The notes: a model not told the origin generated them from the sequence alone. Shown: positions 32,825 to 42,837, numbered from the stretch's first letter. The stretch: DNA of 64,000 nucleotides from DASUZB01 sp035535495 (GCA_035535495.1 DATLQA010000272.1:30234-94233); one strand, 5' to 3'. Program-made: numbers and translations.

Positions 32825-33421
32825 ATGCGCGTCGTCGGGGTCGACCCGGGACTCGGCCGCTGCGGCTACGCCGTGGTCGACCAGGGCGCCGGCCGGCCCG
32901 AGGCGGTGACCTACGACACCATCGCCAGCCAGGGAGAGGAGGTCGCCCCTCGGCTCGCCCACCTCGCCGAGCGGTTCCGCGCCGTGGTGGAAGCCACCCG
33001 GCCGGACTGCCTGGCGATCGAGCGCCTGTTCGTCAACGCCAACGTGCGCACCGCGATGGCGGTCGGCCAGGCCTCGGGGGTGATCCTGCTGATCGCCGCC
33101 GAGCACGGCATGCCGGTCACCTCCTACACCCCCTCACAGGTCAAACGGACCATGGTCGGCGTCGGCACCGCCCCGAAGGAGCAGGTCGCCTACATGGTCC
33201 GCGCCACCCTCGGGCTGGCCGCCACACCGACCCCGGCCGACACCGCCGACGCCCTCGCGGTCGCCCTCTGCCACCTCCACCACCTCGGCGTCAGCGCCGC
33301 CACCGGCCCAGGCGGGCGCGCCGCCGCGATCGGCGCCGCGCCGACCGCCGGCTGGCTGGCCAGGGCGGCGCCGACCTCGCCCGGCCTGGACCGGCCGGCC
33401 CGGGGTGGTGGCCGGCGGTGA
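32825..33421 (+). CDS. ruvC: Crossover junction endodeoxyribonuclease RuvC
   Basis: 198 residues. RNase H-like fold with the metal-binding acidic residues in GVDPGLGRCGYAV, CLAIERLF and DTADALAVALCH. It cleaves Holliday junctions with RuvAB. ATG at 32825 follows GGGAGG by four bases. GTGA overlap with ruvA. The C-terminal 30 residues are Ala/Gly-rich and probably disordered. A LexA-type box precedes the gene. Confidence 0.94.
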   Translation: MRVVGVDPGLGRCGYAVVDQGAGRPEAVTYDTIASQGEEVAPRLAHLAERFRAVVEATRPDCLAIERLFVNANVRTAMAVGQASGVILLIAAEHGMPVTSYTPSQVKRTMVGVGTAPKEQVAYMVRATLGLAATPTPADTADALAVALCHLHHLGVSAATGPGGRAAAIGAAPTAGWLARAAPTSPGLDRPARGGGRR

Positions 33422-34020
33422 TCGCCAGCCTCCGCGGCCGCCTGGCCGCGCTCCTGCCCGACGGGGTGGTGATCGAGGTCGGCGGCGTCGGCTACCGCGT
33501 CTTCCTCACTCCCAAGGCGCTGGCCGCGCTGCCGCGCGAGGGCGAGGTGCAGGTCCACACGGTCACCTACGTGCGCGAGGACACCCTGGCGCTGTACGGC
33601 TTCCCGACCCCCGACGAGCAGGCGGCGTTCGAGCGCCTGCTCAGCGCGAGCGGTGTCGGGCCCAAGCTGGCGCTGGCGATCCTGTCGGTGCACTCGCCCG
33701 ACGCGTTGCGCCGGGCGGTCACCGCCGGCGACGCCGACGCCTTCACCCTGGTCTCCGGCGTCGGCCGCAAGGGCGCCGCCCGCCTGGTCCTCGAACTCAA
33801 GGGCAAGCTCGGCGACGGCCCGGTCGAGATCCCGGCCGAGGCCGGCGTCCGGCCCGCCTACGCCGACGTGCGCGAGGCGCTCGGCGCCCTCGGCTACGGG
33901 CCCGCCGAGGTCAAGGCGGCCCTGGAGACGCTGCCGCCCGACGCCGGCGAGCTGCCCACCGAGGAGCTGCTCCGGCTCGCGCTGCGCACGCTCGCCGGCG
34001 CCGGCCGCGCGGGCCGGTGA
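33418..34020 (+). CDS. ruvA: Holliday junction branch migration protein RuvA
   Basis: 200 residues. The OB-fold N-terminus (SLRGRLAALL, VGGVGYRVFL) is followed by two helix-hairpin-helix motifs (LLSASGVGPKLALAIL, LVSGVGRKGAARLVLELKGKL) and the C-terminal RuvB-binding domain (ALGALGYGPAEVKAAL). It binds four-way junctions as a tetramer. GTG at 33418 overlaps the ruvC stop. 124 bp with a repeat B copy separate it from ruvB. Confidence 0.94.
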   Translation: MIASLRGRLAALLPDGVVIEVGGVGYRVFLTPKALAALPREGEVQVHTVTYVREDTLALYGFPTPDEQAAFERLLSASGVGPKLALAILSVHSPDALRRAVTAGDADAFTLVSGVGRKGAARLVLELKGKLGDGPVEIPAEAGVRPAYADVREALGALGYGPAEVKAALETLPPDAGELPTEELLRLALRTLAGAGRAGR

Positions 34021-34061
34021 TGAGGCTGGCACCACCGCCTCGGGTCGCCGCGGTGGCCGCG

Positions 34062-34083
34062 GTCGCCCTGCCCGCGGGGCGTC
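34062..34083. repeat. Repeat B copy between ruvA and ruvB
   Basis: GTCGCCCTGCCCGCGGGGCG, extending to TC, diverged from the other copies at three positions. A TAGGCT hexamer at 34115-34120 follows but has no well-placed -35 element. Confidence 0.65.
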
Positions 34084-34144
34084 TGAGCACTCCCCTTGCC
34101 GGGCCGACGACCGGTAGGCTCCTCGGGGAAGGGGGGTCGACGCC

Positions 34145-35176
<1,032 letters not shown>

Positions 35177-35196
35177 TGCCGGCCGGCGACGCGCCG

Positions 35197-35346
35197 CTAC
35201 TCGAGCGAGGCGTCGATCGCCGCCAGGACGTCCTCGATGTCCTGCAGCAGCCGGGCCGCGTCCACGCCGACGGCCTCGACGCTCTGGGCGTCGGGTCCTG
35301 CCTGGCGCCGGCGACGTGCCTGGCGCCTGATCCGCACCGCCACCAT
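35197..35346 (-). CDS. Small protein with an acidic C-terminal helix, unknown
   Basis: 49 residues from ATG at 35346, with GGAGGAG four bases upstream (the best Shine-Dalgarno in the region). The N-terminus is strongly basic (VRIRRQARRRRQ); the C-terminal half ends VDAARLLQDIEDVLAAI then DASLE, an amphipathic acidic helix. The LLxxIxDVL pattern recalls the proteasome-binding helix of Pup, and the protein ends in Glu, but Pup ends GGE or GGQ and this ends SLE. No pup-pathway genes (dop, pafA, prcBA) are nearby. It converges on ruvB. Confidence 0.5.
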   Translation of the reverse strand: MVAVRIRRQARRRRQAGPDAQSVEAVGVDAARLLQDIEDVLAAIDASLE

Positions 35347-35674
35347 GCGACTCCTCCTGTGCTCGGCTCGCTGGCGTCGCCACCCTGGTTCCACAGGGCA
35401 TTCGATCGGCGGTGCCATCCGGTCTGGCAGGACTTCAGGGGACCATCGCGGCGTAGTTCTATCGAACTAGTACACAGCGGTGCAAGTGGTGCCCGGTCAG
35501 CCGCGTCGAAAACCTCGTTCGACCCCCCATGGGCGGTTGCGCTCCGGCCAGGGCATTCATAGGATGGCGGCTGCGCCGCGGCCCCAGCCGTGGCCTGCCC
35601 TCGTGCAACGCGGCCGATCACGCCGTGATGCGCCGTCCCGGGCACTCCCCGGGCCTCCCGGAGGTCTTCACGCC
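35347..35674. other. 328-bp spacer before yajC with a palindrome
   Basis: TAGTTC (35454-35459) and GAACTA (35464-35469) form a perfect inverted repeat around TATC and may be an operator. A looser TCGAA...TTCGA repeat lies at 35506-35522. Local GC is lower than in the genes. No further gene is supported. Confidence 0.4.
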
Positions 35675-36010
35675 ATGTCCAACGAAGGTGCGTCGTTCAT
35701 CTTCATTGCGCTGATGTTCGGCTTCTTCTACTTCCTCATCATCAGGCCGCAACGCCGGCGCATGACCGACCTCCAGTCGCTGCAGCGGTCGCTCGAGCTG
35801 GGCGACGAGGTGGTCACGATCGGCGGCATCCTCGGCACCATCCGCCGCTTCGACGGCGACATCGTCACCCTCGAGCTGTCGCCAGGGACCGAGGCGCGCG
35901 TCAACCGCCGCGCCATCTCCGCCCGCGTCGACAGCGCCGTGCCCGCCGCCGAGGAGCCGGGCGTGATCGCCGACGGCGCCGAGATCGACCAGGAGCGGGC
36001 CAAGGAATGA
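35675..36010 (+). CDS. yajC: Preprotein translocase subunit YajC
   Basis: 111 residues. One N-terminal membrane helix (FIFIALMFGFFYFLIIRPQ) ends in the RPQRRR motif, followed by the small domain LGDEVVTIGGILGTI. It associates with SecDF in the Sec translocase. ATG at 35675 with GGAGGT nine bases upstream. It overlaps the HD-domain gene by 4 bp, and secD and secF follow. Confidence 0.92.
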   Translation: MSNEGASFIFIALMFGFFYFLIIRPQRRRMTDLQSLQRSLELGDEVVTIGGILGTIRRFDGDIVTLELSPGTEARVNRRAISARVDSAVPAAEEPGVIADGAEIDQERAKE

Positions 36011-36702
36011 GCGTGGCCGAGCGCCGCCCACCAGGCGGCGAACTGCGGCTCCTCGACCAGGTCGCAGGCACCAAGGTCGTCCAGACCTACATCGCCCTCG
36101 CCGACCAGTTCACCGGTCAGCTCGGCTTCACCGAGCACGGCTTCCGGCACGCCAACCTGGTCGGGCACATCGCCTACAACATCCTCGCCCGGCTCGGCCA
36201 CGAGTCGCGCGTGGCGGAGCTGGCCGCCGTCGCCGGCTACCTGCACGACATCGGCAACGTCGTCAGCCGCCAGAACCACCCGCAGAGCTCGGCGCTGATC
36301 GCCATGCCGGTGCTCACCGAGCTGGGCCTGCCGGTGGAGGACATCGGCCTGATCGTCGGGGCGATCGGCAACCACGAGGAGGAGCTCGGCCGGCCCGTCT
36401 CCCCGGTCTCGGCGGCGGTCAACATCGCCGACAAGTCGGACGTGCACCGGTCCCGGGTCCGCAAGGACGCGCGGGTCGAGTTCGACATCCACGACCGGGT
36501 GAACTACGCGGTGCGCCACTCGTTCGTCCGGGTCGACGCCGAGCAACGGACCGTCACCCTCGAGCTCGACATCGACACCACCGTGTCCGACATCCTCGAA
36601 TACTTCGAGATCTTCCTGACCCGGATGATGATGTGCCGCCGGGCCGCCGAGGGTCTCGACTGCAAGTTCCGCATGACCGTCAACGGCAGCTCCCTGTTGT
36701 AG
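36007..36702 (+). CDS. HD-domain phosphohydrolase
   Basis: 231 residues. The metal-binding histidines and HD dyad are visible in EHGFRHANLV, AGYLHDIGN and GAIGNHEEELG, with a later conserved AVNIADKSDVHRSRV. HD proteins hydrolyse nucleotides or cyclic nucleotides; the substrate here is unknown. ATGA overlap with yajC means the two are co-translated, an unusual insertion between yajC and secD. The fold is clear, the function open. Confidence 0.82.
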   Translation: MSVAERRPPGGELRLLDQVAGTKVVQTYIALADQFTGQLGFTEHGFRHANLVGHIAYNILARLGHESRVAELAAVAGYLHDIGNVVSRQNHPQSSALIAMPVLTELGLPVEDIGLIVGAIGNHEEELGRPVSPVSAAVNIADKSDVHRSRVRKDARVEFDIHDRVNYAVRHSFVRVDAEQRTVTLELDIDTTVSDILEYFEIFLTRMMMCRRAAEGLDCKFRMTVNGSSLL

Positions 36703-36733
36703 GGCGGTGAGGTACCGTTGGTGGCAAGGACCA

Positions 36734-36911
36734 GCCCACCTCGGCGGCCGCGAGCGCACCAGCGAGGTGGGCCGCCGCCGCGCGTCGGCTGCACTGAAGA
36801 TGTAGCGAGGTGGCCGGAGCCGCGCGCTGGCTGGACTGAGGAGCGACGAAGGAGCCGCAGGCGACGACGGCGCGACGAGGGAAGCCAGCGCACCGAGCGG
36901 CGTAGGCCACC
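36734..36911 (+). ncRNA. Structured leader before secD (two long stems)
   Basis: The 239-bp gap before secD contains a 10-bp perfect hairpin (GCCCACCTCG 36734-36743 with CGAGGTGGGC 36763-36772). It also contains a nested pair: an outer GGTGGCC (36809-36815) with GGCCACC (36905-36911), and an inner GCGCTGGCT (36824-36832) with AGCCAGCGC (36883-36891). The inner 50-base loop is purine-rich. It has no open reading frame of note. It could be a cis-acting RNA controlling secDF or a processed small RNA. Not matched to a known family from memory. Confidence 0.45.
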
Positions 36912-36941
36912 GAGCGTTTCAATAGAGGAGAACCGCGCCCG

Positions 36942-38393
36942 ATGACAGGAACCCGCCGACTGGTCGTCCCGCTACTCGTCGTGCTCGCCCTGGTCGGCGG
37001 GATCTGGGGAGTGATCCTGGTCCAGGGGATCAAGCCCCGCCTCGGCCTCGACCTCACCGGGGGCACCAGCGTCACCTTCGAGCCGCACAGCCCGGACGGC
37101 CGCGACCCGACCGAGGACCAGCTCAACACCACCATCGACATCATCCGCAACCGGGTGAACTCCAAAGGCGTGGCCGAGTCGGAGGTCAACCTCGAGGGCG
37201 GCAGCATCGTGGTGTCGATCCCCAACGTGAAGAACCCCGACGAGGTGCTCAAGGCGGTCGGGACCACCGCGCAGCTCCGCTTCCGGCCAGTGCTGCAGGA
37301 GGTCGTCTCCAGCGCCCCCGAGTACAAGAAGGCGCCGTTCGCCGCGGTCGACTGCAGCAATGCGGCGACCTGGAAGGACGAGATCAACAAGGAGGCCATC
37401 CTCTGCGCCCGCGAGCCGGGCCAGGACCGGCCCGACCCCAACGCGCCCAAGCTGCTCATGGGCCCGGTGGCCCTGGGCGGCACCGACATCGCCGGGGCCA
37501 CCGCCCAGCTCGCCACCTCGGGGCAGAACGCGATCACCACCGGCGCCTGGGAGACGGCGCTGCGCCTCTCCGGCCAGGGAGGCAGGAAGTTCGCCGAGAT
37601 CACCGGCAAGCTCGCGTGCAACCCGAGCGGCGACCCCAAGCGGCGCCTCGGCGTCACCCTGGACGCGGTGGTGATCAACTCGCCGCCGATGGCCGACGAC
37701 GTGCAGTGCAACCAGGGCATCGTGGGCGGCAGCGCGGTGATCACCGGCCAGACCGAGGCCGAGGCCAAGGCGCTGGCGCCGCTGATCACCACCGGCGCCC
37801 TGCCGCTCTCGCTGGTGGTGCTGAACCGCACCACGGTCAGCGCCACCCTCGGGGCCGACTCGCTCCACGCCGGCCTGATCGGCGGCGCGCTCGGGGTGGC
37901 GGCGGTCTTCCTGTACATGCTGTTCTTCTACCGCGGCCTCGGGCTGGTCGCCTGTGTCGGCCTGGCGATCGCGGGGGCTTTCAACTTCGGCATCGTCATC
38001 CTGATGGGCAAGCTGATCGGCTTCACCCTGACGATGGCCGGGATCGCCGGCCTGATCGTGGCGGTCGGCATCTCGGCCGACTCCTACGTGGTCTTCTTCG
38101 AGCGCCTCAAAGACGAGGTCCGCGACGGCAAGACGTTGCGGGCCTCGGTCGACCGGGGCTGGGCACGCTCGTTCCACACCCTGGTCTCGGCCAACACGGT
38201 GTCGTTCGCGGCGGCGCTCGTGCTCTACCTGCTCGCCATCGGCCCGGTGCGCGGCTTCGCCTTCACCCTGGGCCTGGCCACCGCCGTCGACTTCTTCACC
38301 GCCTGGATGTTCGGGCGCCCGGCGGTCAGCCTGTTCGCCCGGACACGGCTGCTCCGTGAGGGGCGGCTCGCCGGCATCCGGGCCGCGATCTAG
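36942..38393 (+). CDS. secD: Protein translocase subunit SecD
   Basis: 483 residues. The first helix (about 6-26) is followed by LGLDLTGGTSVTFEP, the large external P1 domain, and five C-terminal helices with the conserved AGIAGLIVAVGISADSYVVFFERLKDE and TLVSANTVSFAAALVLY. SecDF uses the proton gradient to help pull secreted proteins across the membrane. ATG at 36942; GAGGAG lies eleven bases upstream, slightly far. The P1 domain has an extra loop with Cys residues (VDCSNAATW, ILCAREPG). Confidence 0.94.
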   Translation: MTGTRRLVVPLLVVLALVGGIWGVILVQGIKPRLGLDLTGGTSVTFEPHSPDGRDPTEDQLNTTIDIIRNRVNSKGVAESEVNLEGGSIVVSIPNVKNPDEVLKAVGTTAQLRFRPVLQEVVSSAPEYKKAPFAAVDCSNAATWKDEINKEAILCAREPGQDRPDPNAPKLLMGPVALGGTDIAGATAQLATSGQNAITTGAWETALRLSGQGGRKFAEITGKLACNPSGDPKRRLGVTLDAVVINSPPMADDVQCNQGIVGGSAVITGQTEAEAKALAPLITTGALPLSLVVLNRTTVSATLGADSLHAGLIGGALGVAAVFLYMLFFYRGLGLVACVGLAIAGAFNFGIVILMGKLIGFTLTMAGIAGLIVAVGISADSYVVFFERLKDEVRDGKTLRASVDRGWARSFHTLVSANTVSFAAALVLYLLAIGPVRGFAFTLGLATAVDFFTAWMFGRPAVSLFARTRLLREGRLAGIRAAI

Positions 38394-38416
38394 GGCCTCA
38401 AGGGAGGATCCGTTCC

Positions 38417-39688
38417 GTGCCATCCATCGCCAGCCGCCTCTACCACGGCGACATCAGCGTCGACTACGTCGGCCAGTGGCGCCGCTGGGCCGTGCTGTCC
38501 GGCGTGGTCCTGCTGATCTCGCTGGTCTCCCTGTTCGTGCCCGGCCTGACGTTCGGCATCGACTTCAAGGGCGGGTCGGTGTTCCGGGCCGAGGCCACCA
38601 AGCCGGTCACCGAGTCCCAGGTCCGCGCCGCCGTCGGCAACGACGTGGCCAAGGTCGTCCAGCTCACCGACACCCGGCCGGTGCAGGTGATCGTCCAGAC
38701 CGAGGAGCTCTCCGCCGATCAGGTGGCCGAGATCCGCGCCGAGCTGGCGCGGGTCACCGGAGCCGAGCAGGTCTCCAACGAGAGCGTCGGCTCCAAGTGG
38801 GGGAGCACGGTCTCGCGCAAGGCGCTGATCGCCCTGGCCGTGTTCATCGGCGTGGTGATCGTCTACGTGTCGCTGCGCTTCGAGTTCAAGATGGCCGTGG
38901 CCGCCCTGGTGGCGCTCGCCCACGACCTGCTCATCACCGCCGGCGTCTACGCGCTCGCCCGCTTCGAGGTCACCCCGGCGACGGTGATCGCCCTGCTGAC
39001 CATCCTCGGGTACTCCCTGTACGACACGGTGGTGGTGTTCGACAAGGTGCGCGAGAACACCGCCGAGCTGTCCTCCATGTCGCGGATCACCTACTCGGAC
39101 GCGGCCAACAAGGCCGTCAACCAGACCCTGATCCGCTCGCTCAACACCTCCCTGGCCAGCCTCCTGCCGATCGCGGCCCTGCTGTTCGTCGGCGCCTTCG
39201 CGCTCGGGGCCGAGACGCTCAAGGACCTCTCGCTCGCCCTGCTGATCGGCGTGGTCGTCAGCACCTACTCCTCGATCTTCGTCGCCACCCCGTTCCTGGC
39301 GGTCTGGAAGGAGACCGAGCCGCGCAACCGGCAGCTCCGCGCGCGTGCCGCCAGGCAGCCGGCCCCCGCCGGCGCCCGCGCCACGGGCAGGGCCGCCGTG
39401 CCGGCCGACCGCCAGGCCCAGCCCCGCCCGGCCGGCGGCCGCCGCCGGCCCGCCGCCCAGCCCGTGCTCGACGGCGAGGAGGCGATGCCGATGCCGGCGG
39501 TGCCGCCCGACCCGGTCGAGGCCGACGAGCCCGATGAGGCCGAGCCGGCCGACACCGCGCCGGTCGCCGCCCAGTCCAACGCCGGTTCCAAGCCACGTTC
39601 CGGGCAGCAGAAGCCGAGGTCGTCGCAGGCGCGCCGCAAGCCGTCGGGGCGGCAGCCGTCCCGGCCGGCCAAGCGGCGCCGCCGCTAG
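38417..39688 (+). CDS. secF: Protein translocase subunit SecF with a long basic tail
   Basis: 423 residues. The SecF core occupies about 1-300: FGIDFKGGSVFRAEA, the short periplasmic domain, then five helices with TILGYSLYDTVVVFDKVREN and NQTLIRSLNTSL. The last 120 residues are a low-complexity Ala/Pro/Arg/Gln tail, acidic in the middle (DPVEADEPDEAE) and basic at the end (KRRRR); it is cytosolic and may bind ribosomes or nucleic acid, an inference only. GTG at 38417 with GGGAGG upstream, 23 bp after secD. Confidence 0.93.
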   Translation: MPSIASRLYHGDISVDYVGQWRRWAVLSGVVLLISLVSLFVPGLTFGIDFKGGSVFRAEATKPVTESQVRAAVGNDVAKVVQLTDTRPVQVIVQTEELSADQVAEIRAELARVTGAEQVSNESVGSKWGSTVSRKALIALAVFIGVVIVYVSLRFEFKMAVAALVALAHDLLITAGVYALARFEVTPATVIALLTILGYSLYDTVVVFDKVRENTAELSSMSRITYSDAANKAVNQTLIRSLNTSLASLLPIAALLFVGAFALGAETLKDLSLALLIGVVVSTYSSIFVATPFLAVWKETEPRNRQLRARAARQPAPAGARATGRAAVPADRQAQPRPAGGRRRPAAQPVLDGEEAMPMPAVPPDPVEADEPDEAEPADTAPVAAQSNAGSKPRSGQQKPRSSQARRKPSGRQPSRPAKRRRR

Positions 39689-39725
39689 CCCCGGCGCCGT
39701 CCGCCACCAAAGAAGGGAACGCACC

Positions 39726-40253
39726 GTGCCGAACGACATCAACCGGGTGCGCAGCCTGGTCCGCGACGTCCCCGACTTCCCCAAGCCCGGGATCGTCTTC
39801 AAGGACATCACCCCGCTGCTCGCCGACGAGGTCGCCTTCTCGTCGGTGATCGACGAGACCGTGGTCCACTTCGGCCGCGGCAACGTCGACAAGGTGGTCG
39901 GCATCGAGGCACGCGGCTTCATCCTCGCCTCCCCGGTCGCCTACCACTTCGGCGCCGGCTTCGTGCCGGTCCGCAAGGCCGGCAAGCTGCCATGGAAGGT
40001 GGAGGCGGAGGAGTACGAGCTGGAGTACGGCTCCGCCGCCCTGGAGCTGCACAGCGACGCCATCGCCTCGGGCGAGCGCGTGCTGATCGTCGACGACGTG
40101 CTCGCCACCGGCGGCACCGCCCGGGCCGCCGCCAGGCTGGTCGAGCGCCTCGGCGGCAAGGTGATCGGCATCGCCACCCTGATCGAGCTGAGCTTCCTCG
40201 ACGGTCGCAAGCGGATCGAGGGCTACGAGTTCTTCAGCCTGCTGCGCTACTGA
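39726..40253 (+). CDS. apt: Adenine phosphoribosyltransferase
   Basis: 175 residues. FPKPGIVFKDITPLL and the PRPP-binding motif VLIVDDVLATGGTA are diagnostic; IEARGFILASPVAY contributes to the adenine site. It salvages adenine to AMP. GTG at 39726. The order secF-apt-rel is conserved in actinobacteria. A strong hairpin follows 14 bp after the stop. Confidence 0.94.
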   Translation: MPNDINRVRSLVRDVPDFPKPGIVFKDITPLLADEVAFSSVIDETVVHFGRGNVDKVVGIEARGFILASPVAYHFGAGFVPVRKAGKLPWKVEAEEYELEYGSAALELHSDAIASGERVLIVDDVLATGGTARAAARLVERLGGKVIGIATLIELSFLDGRKRIEGYEFFSLLRY

Positions 40254-40267
40254 GGCGGCCGTCGCCG

Positions 40268-40291
40268 CCTGCCCGAACGCAAACGGGCAGG
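40268..40291 (+). terminator. Hairpin after apt
   Basis: CCTGCCCG (40268-40275) and CGGGCAGG (40284-40291) form a perfect 8-bp stem with loop AACGCAAA. No T-run follows. A smaller CCTGC/GCAGG hairpin lies just downstream. The rest of the 235-bp gap up to rel shows nothing else clear. Confidence 0.55.
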
Positions 40292-40488
40292 TGAGCGCCT
40301 GCTACCGGCAGGAGCCACCCGTCTCGCTGAGTGGCGACGACAGGCGTACCGTGGTTTCCTGGAGCGCCGGGGAAGGGACCGGTGGCGGGGGGCGCGACGC
40401 TGACCGCGATCCGCGCGGCCATCATCCGAGCCGGCGTGCCCGACCGGGCGCTCCACAGCGAGGCAGCTGGCACGACGGGTGAGCGGCC

Positions 40489-42837
40489 ATGGCAGAGCAG
40501 CAACCAGCGGCGGGACCCCGGGGGCTCACGGTCGACGGTGAGCAGTCCGGGTTTCCCAGCGTGCCCGCGGACGCCGAGAGCGACGCCGACGGCGGGATGG
40601 CGGCCGCGCTCACCAGGCCGTACGACACGGCGCCGCCGCCGGAGCCCGACATCGAGCCGCTGCTGCGCCGCCTGAAGCACCGCAACCCCAGGGCGGACCT
40701 GGCGCTGGTGCGCCGCGCCTGGGAGGTCGCCAAGGCCAAGCACGACGGCCAGCTGCGCTCCTCCGGCCAGGCGTTCATCGCCCACCCGCTCGCCGTCGCC
40801 AACATCGTCGCCGACCTCGGCATGGACGCCATCAGCGTGGTCGCCGCCCTGCTGCACGACACCGTCGAGGACACCTCCATGACCATCGAAGAGGTCGAGC
40901 AGCAGTTCGGCGTGGAGGTGGCCCGGATCACCGACGGGCTCACCAAGCTGGAGCGGATGGGCTTCGAGACCCGCGAGGCGGCCCAGGCGGAGACCATCCG
41001 CAAGATGGTCATCGCCATGGCCCGCGACATCCGCGTGCTGGTGATCAAGCTCGCCGACCGGCTGTCGAACATGCGCGACCTCGGCTACAAGGGACGCGAG
41101 AGCCAGGAGCGCACCGCCCGCGAGACGCTCGACATCTACGGCCCGCTGGCCAACCGCCTCGGCATCCACCAGATCAAGTGGGAGCTCGAGGACCTGGCGT
41201 TCGCGACCCTGTACCCCAAGCGGTACGAGGAGATCGTGCGGATGACGGCCGAGCGGCAGCCGGCCCGCGAGACCTACATCACCGAGGTCATCGAGCAGAT
41301 CAACGCCCAGCTCCGCGCCGTGAGGCTACGGGCGGAGGTGACCGGCAGGCCGAAGCACTACTACTCCATCTACGAGAAGATGGTGCTGCGCGGCAAGGAG
41401 TTCTCCGACATCTTCGACCTGGTCGGCGTGCGCATCACCGTCGACTCGATCAAGGACTGCTACGCCGCGCTCGGGCAGGTCCACGCGCTCTGGAAGCCGG
41501 TGCCGGGGCGCTTCAAGGACTACATCGCGATGCCCAAGTTCAACCTCTACCAGTCGTTGCACACCACCGTGGTGGGGCCGGGCGGCAAGCCGCTCGAGAT
41601 CCAGATCCGCACCAAGGTGATGCACCAGACGGCCGAGTACGGCATCGCCGCCCACTGGCGCTACAAGGACAAGGGCAAGGACGGCCGCGCCTCGACCGAC
41701 GACATGGGCTGGCTGCGCCAGCTGATCGACTGGCAGCGGGAGCTGTCCGACCCCAAGGACTTCATCGAGAACCTCAAGACCGACCTGTACGTCGACGAGG
41801 TCTTCGTGTTCACCCCCAAGGGCGACGTGATCCAGCTCCCGGCGGGGGCGACCCCGATCGACTTCGCCTACGCGGTCCACACCGAGGTCGGCCACCGCTG
41901 CGTCGGCGCCCGCGTCAACAAGCGGCTGGTCCCGCTCGAGTACGCCCTGCAGAACGGCGACACCGTCGAGGTGTTCACCTCCAAGGCGCGCAACGCCGGC
42001 CCGTCGCGGGACTGGCTGTCGATCGTCAAGACCCCGCGGGCGCGCAACAAGATCCGCCAGTGGTTTTCCAAGGAGCGCCGCGAGGACGCCATCGAGGCGG
42101 GCAAGGACGCGCTGGTGCGGGCGATGCGCAAGGCCGGCCTGCCGCTGCAGCGCCTGACCCAGGGCGGGACCCTGGCGGCGGTCGCCTCGGAGATGCGCTT
42201 CACCGGCCTGGACGCGCTCTACGCGGCGGTCGGCTCCGGGCAGACCTCGGCCGCCGCGGTGGTGACCCGCCTGCAGGCCGACCTCGGCGCGGAGGAGCAG
42301 GAGGACGACGACGACTTCGCGCTGGAGCGGGCGGTGCGCCCGGCCCGGCCGCTGCCGTCCAGCCGTGGCGTGGTGGTCAAGGGCGTCGACGACGTCTGGA
42401 TCAAGCTGGCGCGATGCTGCACCCCGGTGCCGCGCGACCCGATCATCGGCTTCGTCACCAGGGGGCACGGCGTCAGCGTCCACCGGGCCGACTGTCCCAA
42501 CGCCGGCGACCTGGGCCGCCACGCCAACCGGCTGCTGGAGGTCGAGTGGGACACCTCCGGGCCGTCGTCGTTCGCGGTCACCATCCAGGTCGAGGCGCTG
42601 GACCGGACCAAGCTGCTGCGCGACATCACCGAGGTGCTCTCCGACCATCACGTCAACATCGTCTCGGCGACCGTGGCCACCGGCAGGGACCGGGTCGCGA
42701 CCCTGCGCTTCACCTTCGAGCTGGCGGAGATCTCCCATCTCGCCCACGTGCTGTCGAGCGTGAAGAAGGTCGAGGGCGTGTTCGACGCCTTCCGGGTGGT
42801 GCCGCACGGGCAGCAGCAACCGGTCGCGGGGAGCTGA
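40489..42837 (+). CDS. rel: Bifunctional (p)ppGpp synthetase/hydrolase
   Basis: 782 residues in the long RSH layout. Hydrolase HD domain with LLHDTVEDT (around 122), synthetase with GRPKHYYSIYEKM (around 287) and FNLYQSLHTTVVGP, TGS with VFVFTPKGDVIQLPAG (around 437), and a C-terminal ACT domain (about 705-780). Both catalytic domains look intact. RGKE stands where bifunctional enzymes have RxKD, consistent with both activities. It sets ppGpp levels during starvation. The first 60 residues are disordered. dtd follows almost immediately. Confidence 0.95.
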   Translation: MAEQQPAAGPRGLTVDGEQSGFPSVPADAESDADGGMAAALTRPYDTAPPPEPDIEPLLRRLKHRNPRADLALVRRAWEVAKAKHDGQLRSSGQAFIAHPLAVANIVADLGMDAISVVAALLHDTVEDTSMTIEEVEQQFGVEVARITDGLTKLERMGFETREAAQAETIRKMVIAMARDIRVLVIKLADRLSNMRDLGYKGRESQERTARETLDIYGPLANRLGIHQIKWELEDLAFATLYPKRYEEIVRMTAERQPARETYITEVIEQINAQLRAVRLRAEVTGRPKHYYSIYEKMVLRGKEFSDIFDLVGVRITVDSIKDCYAALGQVHALWKPVPGRFKDYIAMPKFNLYQSLHTTVVGPGGKPLEIQIRTKVMHQTAEYGIAAHWRYKDKGKDGRASTDDMGWLRQLIDWQRELSDPKDFIENLKTDLYVDEVFVFTPKGDVIQLPAGATPIDFAYAVHTEVGHRCVGARVNKRLVPLEYALQNGDTVEVFTSKARNAGPSRDWLSIVKTPRARNKIRQWFSKERREDAIEAGKDALVRAMRKAGLPLQRLTQGGTLAAVASEMRFTGLDALYAAVGSGQTSAAAVVTRLQADLGAEEQEDDDDFALERAVRPARPLPSSRGVVVKGVDDVWIKLARCCTPVPRDPIIGFVTRGHGVSVHRADCPNAGDLGRHANRLLEVEWDTSGPSSFAVTIQVEALDRTKLLRDITEVLSDHHVNIVSATVATGRDRVATLRFTFELAEISHLAHVLSSVKKVEGVFDAFRVVPHGQQQPVAGS

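Noticed and set aside
35197..35346. Calling the 49-residue protein Pup
   Set aside because: It lacks the C-terminal GGE/GGQ and the proteasome gene neighbourhood; it was left as unknown.
35506..35522. SOS-like box TCGAA-N7-TTCGA before yajC
   Set aside because: Total length is 17 bases, one more than the LexA site, and the inner C and G are not placed properly; the gene is not a damage gene.
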